In this document: one piece after another, positions 13,699-17,104 of the stretch
Layout: the number at the start of each line of letters is the position of its first letter
How positions within the stretch are numbered: the stretch's first letter is position 1
DNA from: an uncultured Lachnospiraceae bacterium
Lineage (GTDB): Bacteria; Bacillota; Clostridia; Lachnospirales; Lachnospiraceae
Assembly (NCBI GenBank): GCA_946566415.1
Contig: CAMNWW010000018.1
Coordinates: forward strand, 1-17,104
Direction: 5' to 3'
Length of the DNA: 17,104 nucleotides
Notes under the pieces: generated by a model
Told to the model about the DNA's origin: nothing
Seen by the model: the letters and a program-made list of their open reading frames with translations, nothing else
Database searches by the model: none
Translations under genes and position numbers: made by a program

Positions 13699-14754
13699 TT
13701 ATTTTTTTAAATGATTCAGCAGAACAGAAGGAATATTTTCACAGGAAGCCTGTGTACATACTGCTCCGATGTTATAAGCTACCATAGGCATACCGTAAAC
13801 AACGCAGGAGTCCTTATCCTGTCCGATCGTGAAGGCGCCGCTCTGGCGCATCTTCAGGAGTCCGTCCGCACCGTCGCGCCCCATGCCGGTCATGATGATA
13901 CCGACTTTTTTGATTGTGACATTCTTAGCGATAGAATTAAAGAGCACATCGACTGACGGGCAGTGGCCGCTTACTTTCGCGCCGGTATGACACTGGACGA
14001 TATAGTTTGAACCGGACCGGACGACTTCCATCTGTTTTGCACCCGGTGCGATCAGTGCGAGACCGGGATGAATGACATCGCCGTTTTTGGCTTCCCGTAC
14101 CTCCAAACTGCAGATACGGTTCAAACGCTGCGCGTACATTTCTGTAAAGCCTTCCGGCATATGCTGGGTAATCACAATACCCGGCATATTGGCGGGCAGT
14201 TTCTTTAACACTGCGAGAGTTGCCTCCGTCCCTCCGGTCGAAGCGCCAAGCCCGATGATTGTGGAATCCAGGACTGTACGGGGCAAAGGCGGAAAAGGCA
14301 TAGGCTTTGCCAAAGCCTGAGAATTATTCTGCGCTGTTCCGGCGGACGGTTTGGAAATACGCACCTTCGCCCGGGCGGCCGCCCGTACCTTAAGAGTAAG
14401 CGAGGCAAAGAACGCCTCCTTTGAATGAGGACTCATATCCGGTTTGCGTACAAAGTCAACAGCGCCTGCAGACAGAGCGTCAAATACGCTTAAATTCAAA
14501 GACGATACCAGAACAACCGGAATCGGGTTGGTTGGAAGAAGTTGTTTCAGAAAATCGATGCCGGAAAGACCAGGCATTTCCACGTCCAATGTAATGACGT
14601 CCGGCTTTAGCACCGGAATCTTTTGCTTTGCGTCGAAAGCGTTAATTGCGTAACCAATGACCTCAATCCCTGGCTGGGAAGAAAGATGCTGTATGATCAT
14701 CTGACGAAACAGAGAAGAGTCGTCGACGGTCAACACTTTAATTGTTTGATTCAT
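13699..14754 (-). CDS. cheB: Chemotaxis response regulator protein-glutamate methylesterase CheB
   Basis: CheB removes methyl groups from chemoreceptors (and may deamidate Gln) when phosphorylated by CheA, giving adaptation. Counting from ATG 14754, the 351-residue protein has a receiver domain (Asp11, Asp12, phospho-acceptor Asp57 in TLDVEMPG, Ser84/Ser85, Lys104) and a linker of about 40 residues. The methylesterase domain has catalytic Ser172 in GASTGGTEA, His198 in TQHMPEGFT and Asp294 in MGRDGADG. All catalytic residues are intact. The start at 14754 is preferred over 14763, because AAAGGA lies about 9 nt before it, whereas it abuts the upstream ATG. A terminator-like hairpin stands between it and cheR. 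The stop is only about 46 nt from the sigma-28 box of flgM. Confidence 0.96.
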   Translation of the reverse strand: MNQTIKVLTVDDSSLFRQMIIQHLSSQPGIEVIGYAINAFDAKQKIPVLKPDVITLDVEMPGLSGIDFLKQLLPTNPIPVVLVSSLNLSVFDALSAGAVDFVRKPDMSPHSKEAFFASLTLKVRAAARAKVRISKPSAGTAQNNSQALAKPMPFPPLPRTVLDSTIIGLGASTGGTEATLAVLKKLPANMPGIVITQHMPEGFTEMYAQRLNRICSLEVREAKNGDVIHPGLALIAPGAKQMEVVRSGSNYIVQCHTGAKVSGHCPSVDVLFNSIAKNVTIKKVGIIMTGMGRDGADGLLKMRQSGAFTIGQDKDSCVVYGMPMVAYNIGAVCTQASCENIPSVLLNHLKK

Positions 14755-14775
14755 AAAGATCATCCTTTCATTAAG

Positions 14776-14809
14776 ATAAAAGCTGCTTCTTATGCCCCAG
14801 AAGCAGCTT
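14776..14809 (-). terminator. Terminator-like hairpin between cheR and cheB
   Basis: On the - strand AAGCTGCTTCT and AGAAGCAGCTT form a perfect 11-bp stem around an 8-nt loop (GGGGCATA; 14780-14809), followed by TTTATCTTAAT. It has the standard layout of an intrinsic terminator but lies inside an otherwise co-directional gene string. It may act as an attenuator that lowers cheB relative to cheA, cheW and cheR. Confidence 0.6.
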
Positions 14810-14817
14810 ACTGTTCT

Positions 14818-15630
14818 CTAAATCTTACGATATGTAGCAGGCTTTAAATATTTATAAGGCGTTGTTGTTTTATTCAGGCCTTCTGAATGGCCGATCAGAA
14901 GATAGCCGCCGGGATTAGTAGCGTTGAAGAACCGATTTACCAACGCCTCTTTTGTTGGCTGGTCGAAATAAATCATTACATTCCGGCAAAAGATAACGTC
15001 AAACTTTAAACGGAACCGGATAGGATCCATCAGATTAAACGTCCTAAAAATAACATTGGACTTTATTTCAGGGGAGACCGTAAATGTGCCGGGTTCGCCT
15101 GTCGGGCGGAAATACTTTTTCTTCCAGGCAGGCGATAATTCCTTCAAGGAGTCCTCGTCATAAACCGCATTCTTGGCCGCAAATAACGCATTCTGAGAAA
15201 TGTCGGTCGCAAGAACCCTCGTATCCCACAAGGATGCCTTGGCTCCAAAATACTCTTTAATAATCATAGAGATCGTATAAGGCTCCTCGCCGGAAGAACA
15301 TCCAGCGCTCCATATACTAAGAACTTTGTCTTTTTTAGTCTGCTCAAGGTACGGAAGGATAGTATCTTTCAAAAGCTCAAAATGTGTTCCTTCACGCATA
15401 AAAAAGGTATAATTTGTCGTAAGCTTATTCAGCATAAGTTCCAGGTCTTCCGGCGTCCGATTCTTGATGAGATGATCCACATACTGTTGAAAATTGGTAA
15501 ATCCCATGGAAAGAATTGTGTTGGAAAGACGACCGACAATGAGCTGGCGCTTTTTTGACAAATCAATGCCGTAATTCTCATGTACAAACTTAACTAAACG
15601 CTGAAAATCGGCGTCATTTATCGATAACAT
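14818..15630 (-). CDS. cheR: Chemotaxis protein methyltransferase CheR
   Basis: CheR methylates glutamates on chemoreceptors using S-adenosylmethionine, the counterpart of CheB. The 270-residue protein has the N-terminal helical CheR domain (DFQRLVKFVHENYGIDLSKKRQLIVGRLS), followed by LTTNYTFFMREGTHFELL, the typical receptor-contact and substrate region. The SAM-binding core SIWSAGCSSGEEPYTISM is at about residues 103-120. ATDIS marks the acidic strand end, and CRNVMIYFD is the conserved motif before the final strands (GGYLLIGHSEGL). All main motifs are present and length is usual. GGGAGG precedes the ATG by about 10 nt. It follows cheW by 25 nt in transcription order. Confidence 0.96.
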   Translation of the reverse strand: MLSINDADFQRLVKFVHENYGIDLSKKRQLIVGRLSNTILSMGFTNFQQYVDHLIKNRTPEDLELMLNKLTTNYTFFMREGTHFELLKDTILPYLEQTKKDKVLSIWSAGCSSGEEPYTISMIIKEYFGAKASLWDTRVLATDISQNALFAAKNAVYDEDSLKELSPAWKKKYFRPTGEPGTFTVSPEIKSNVIFRTFNLMDPIRFRLKFDVIFCRNVMIYFDQPTKEALVNRFFNATNPGGYLLIGHSEGLNKTTTPYKYLKPATYRKI

Positions 15631-15655
15631 ACAATATCTGCCTCCCTAGTAATGA

Positions 15656-16135
15656 TTAATAAGTCTGAACAAGCTTTTCACAGTCCAGGAACAAGATAAC
15701 AGATCGGTCTCCGGAGGAAACCATTCCGTTGATAAGTTCCAGTTGGTTTTCAACCGGAACAGGGGAGATCAGGCTTTGATTAATGTCCATTACCTGCTGG
15801 ACGGCGTCTACGATAATGCCGATCTGCGTAGAGTTAATATCCAGCACAATAACGCAGGTAGTGCCGGTGTATTCGATAGAAGGCTTTCCCATGCGGAGAC
15901 GGATGTCGATGATAGGGATAATCTGCCCTCGTAAATTAATGATGCCTTTTACATAATCCGGGACAAGCGGAAGCATAGTGATCGAATGGTCGGTGATGAT
16001 TTCGATCACATAGTTCGTGCTGATTCCAATGCTCAGTCCGTCTGAAGTAAATGTTAAGAACCGCTCGGTAGGGACAGCGTTCCCTTCTTCCACGATCTCA
16101 TTAGCTGTGATGTTTTCCATTGTATCTGCTGACAT
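15656..16135 (-). CDS. cheW: Chemotaxis adaptor protein CheW
   Basis: CheW links chemoreceptors to CheA in the polar array. The 159-residue protein has a variable lead of about 22 residues, then the CheW beta-barrel: ERFLTFTSDGLSIGISTNYVIEII, PDYVKGIINLRGQIIPIIDIRLRMG (the conserved INLRGxIIPIIDIR signature at about 66-79) and QIGIIVDAVQQVMDI. It ends with the SVILFLDCEKL strand that is usual for the family. No second CheW domain or receiver is attached, so it is a plain CheW rather than CheV. GGAGGA lies 7 nt before the ATG. cheA ends 27 nt upstream in the same operon. Confidence 0.95.
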   Translation of the reverse strand: MSADTMENITANEIVEEGNAVPTERFLTFTSDGLSIGISTNYVIEIITDHSITMLPLVPDYVKGIINLRGQIIPIIDIRLRMGKPSIEYTGTTCVIVLDINSTQIGIIVDAVQQVMDINQSLISPVPVENQLELINGMVSSGDRSVILFLDCEKLVQTY

Positions 16136-16162
16136 AAGTTATTCCTCCGATTTCTGTACAAT

Positions 16163-17104
16163 TTAATATTGATTAACGGACATTGCGTATAAATTGCCAA
16201 TATCCAAAATAAGGCTGATATCGCCGTCGCCCATGATCGTGCAGCCAGTGACTCCTGAATTTTTAATGTTAAAGTTACTAAGAAATGCAGGAAGCGGTTT
16301 GACAACGACCTGCTGCTCGCCGAGAAGTTCGTCAACGAACAGGCAGTAGGACTTATCGGCAGCTTCTACCCAGATTAAAATGCCGTCTTCGATATTGGTT
16401 ATCTCTGTCTCAATATTATACAACTCATGTACTCTTATAATAGGATAGAACTCATCTAAGCATTTAATGATCTCGTTCCCGCTTGCGTCATAAATGATAT
16501 CTTCTTTTGTGGCCTTAAGGGACTGGCGGATGTTCGTAATCGGAATCGTGAACAAGGACTTTCCAACAGATACCTCCATACCGTCTGTGATTGCCATGGT
16601 AAGCGGAATCTTTAAAGTGGTGCAGGTTCCCTTGCCTAGTTCGCTTGTAATAGAGATCGTACCGCCGACAGACTCTACATTCTTTTTCACAACGTCCATT
16701 CCGACGCCGCGCCCGGAATATTCCGTAACTTCTTCATTCATGGAAAATCCTGGCAGCATAGTAAGGGCGAGGATCTCCTTTTTAGAATATTCACTGGCAG
16801 GCTTCGTGAGGATACCGTTGCGTTCCGCTTTGGCGAGAATCTTGTCGGTATCCATGCCGCGCCCGTCGTCCTGGATGGTGATGATGACATCGCTACCCGT
16901 ATGAGTAGCGGAGAGAATGATCTCTGCCTGCGGATTCTTACCGGCATCGATACGTTCCTGGACGTTCTCCTCAACACCATGGTCCATAGAGTTACGGACA
17001 ATATGCATGATCGGGTCGCTGATACTGTCAACAACAGTTTTGTCAATCTCTGTATTCTCACCGATAAGGGTAAGCCGGGTATCACGGTTCAGGTTTTTCT
17101 TCAT
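16163..17104 (-). CDS. cheA: Chemotaxis histidine kinase CheA, C-terminal half (5' end outside window)
   Basis: CheA phosphorylates CheY and CheB in response to receptors. The visible 313 residues contain the kinase domain P4: SDPIMHIVRNSMDHGVE (N-box, near the left end), IQDDGRGMDTDKIL (G1), SMNEEVTEYSGRGVGMDVVKKNVESVGGTISITSELGKGT (G2 region) and IPLTMAITDGM. The CheW-like P5 domain follows (LFTIPITNIRQSL through VTGCTIMGDGDISLILDIGNLY). The histidine phosphotransfer, CheY-binding and dimerisation domains must lie beyond base 17104. The Met at the window edge lies inside the protein, because family members carry a long N-terminal half before this point. It is the most upstream visible gene of the - strand chemotaxis group. 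Confidence 0.96.
   Translation of the reverse strand: MKKNLNRDTRLTLIGENTEIDKTVVDSISDPIMHIVRNSMDHGVEENVQERIDAGKNPQAEIILSATHTGSDVIITIQDDGRGMDTDKILAKAERNGILTKPASEYSKKEILALTMLPGFSMNEEVTEYSGRGVGMDVVKKNVESVGGTISITSELGKGTCTTLKIPLTMAITDGMEVSVGKSLFTIPITNIRQSLKATKEDIIYDASGNEIIKCLDEFYPIIRVHELYNIETEITNIEDGILIWVEAADKSYCLFVDELLGEQQVVVKPLPAFLSNFNIKNSGVTGCTIMGDGDISLILDIGNLYAMSVNQY

Noticed and set aside
17102..17104. Start of cheA at the window edge
   Set aside because: The Met is internal. The visible part begins just before the N-box of the kinase domain, and the phosphotransfer and dimerisation domains must lie upstream.
1..17104. CRISPR array, tRNA or rRNA genes, or a transposase
   Set aside because: No regular spaced repeats, cloverleaf-like sequence, rRNA text or transposase motif were seen on either strand.

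Overview
The window looks like a chromosomal segment of a motile member of the Firmicutes, class Clostridia, most likely family Lachnospiraceae. The evidence is strong AGGAGG-type ribosome binding sites, moderate GC, the flgM-flgN-flgK-flgL-DUF6470-fliW-csrA gene order (the same order as in Bacillus subtilis), class I PurE, and a soluble PAS-hybrid histidine kinase of a kind common in gut Clostridia. This placement rests on gene content and motif style, not on a database search.

Left half, + strand (1 to about 7.3 kb). The 3' end of an M29-type aminopeptidase gene is followed by a tight purine run, purE, purM, purN and purD. purM and purN overlap by 7 nt. purD runs directly into, or overlaps, a gene for a soluble hybrid histidine kinase (PAS, PAS-like, HisKA, HATPase, receiver). 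Only 2 nt after the kinase stop comes a lipoprotein GH5 glycoside hydrolase (endoglucanase-like). Its C-terminus breaks off about 20 residues into what looks like an appended beta-sandwich or carbohydrate-binding domain, and a second reading frame continues that domain for a few residues. No terminator is seen between purD and the hydrolase, so purine synthesis, a sensor and a surface glycosidase may share transcription.

Middle (7.3 to 9.5 kb). A + strand gene of unknown function (352 aa) has a sigma-28-like -10 box upstream. It converges on csrA from the flagellar cluster. The convergent gap holds a triple 9-bp repeat, a probable + strand terminator, a 14-bp perfect palindrome whose T/A polarity is wrong for a terminator, and a weak csrA terminator.

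Right half, - strand (8.6 to 17.1 kb). Read in transcription order: cheA (partial), cheW, cheR, a terminator-like hairpin, cheB, then a strong sigma-28 promoter match and flgM, flgN, flgK, flgL, a DUF6470/YviE-type gene, a terminator-like hairpin, a roughly 190-bp structured element with 19-20-bp imperfect terminal inverted repeats, fliW (TTG start) and csrA (GTG start). CheA/CheW/CheR/CheB form the core chemotaxis signalling and adaptation machinery. FlgM holds sigma-28 in check until the hook is complete, FlgN chaperones the hook-filament junction proteins FlgK and FlgL, and FliW/CsrA control flagellin translation.

The most interesting structure is the MITE-like or RNA-like element between the DUF6470 gene and fliW. 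It separates fliW-csrA from the rest of the operon, forms several well-formed stem-loops (one capped by GAAA on the + strand), and carries a sigma-A-like promoter candidate facing fliW.
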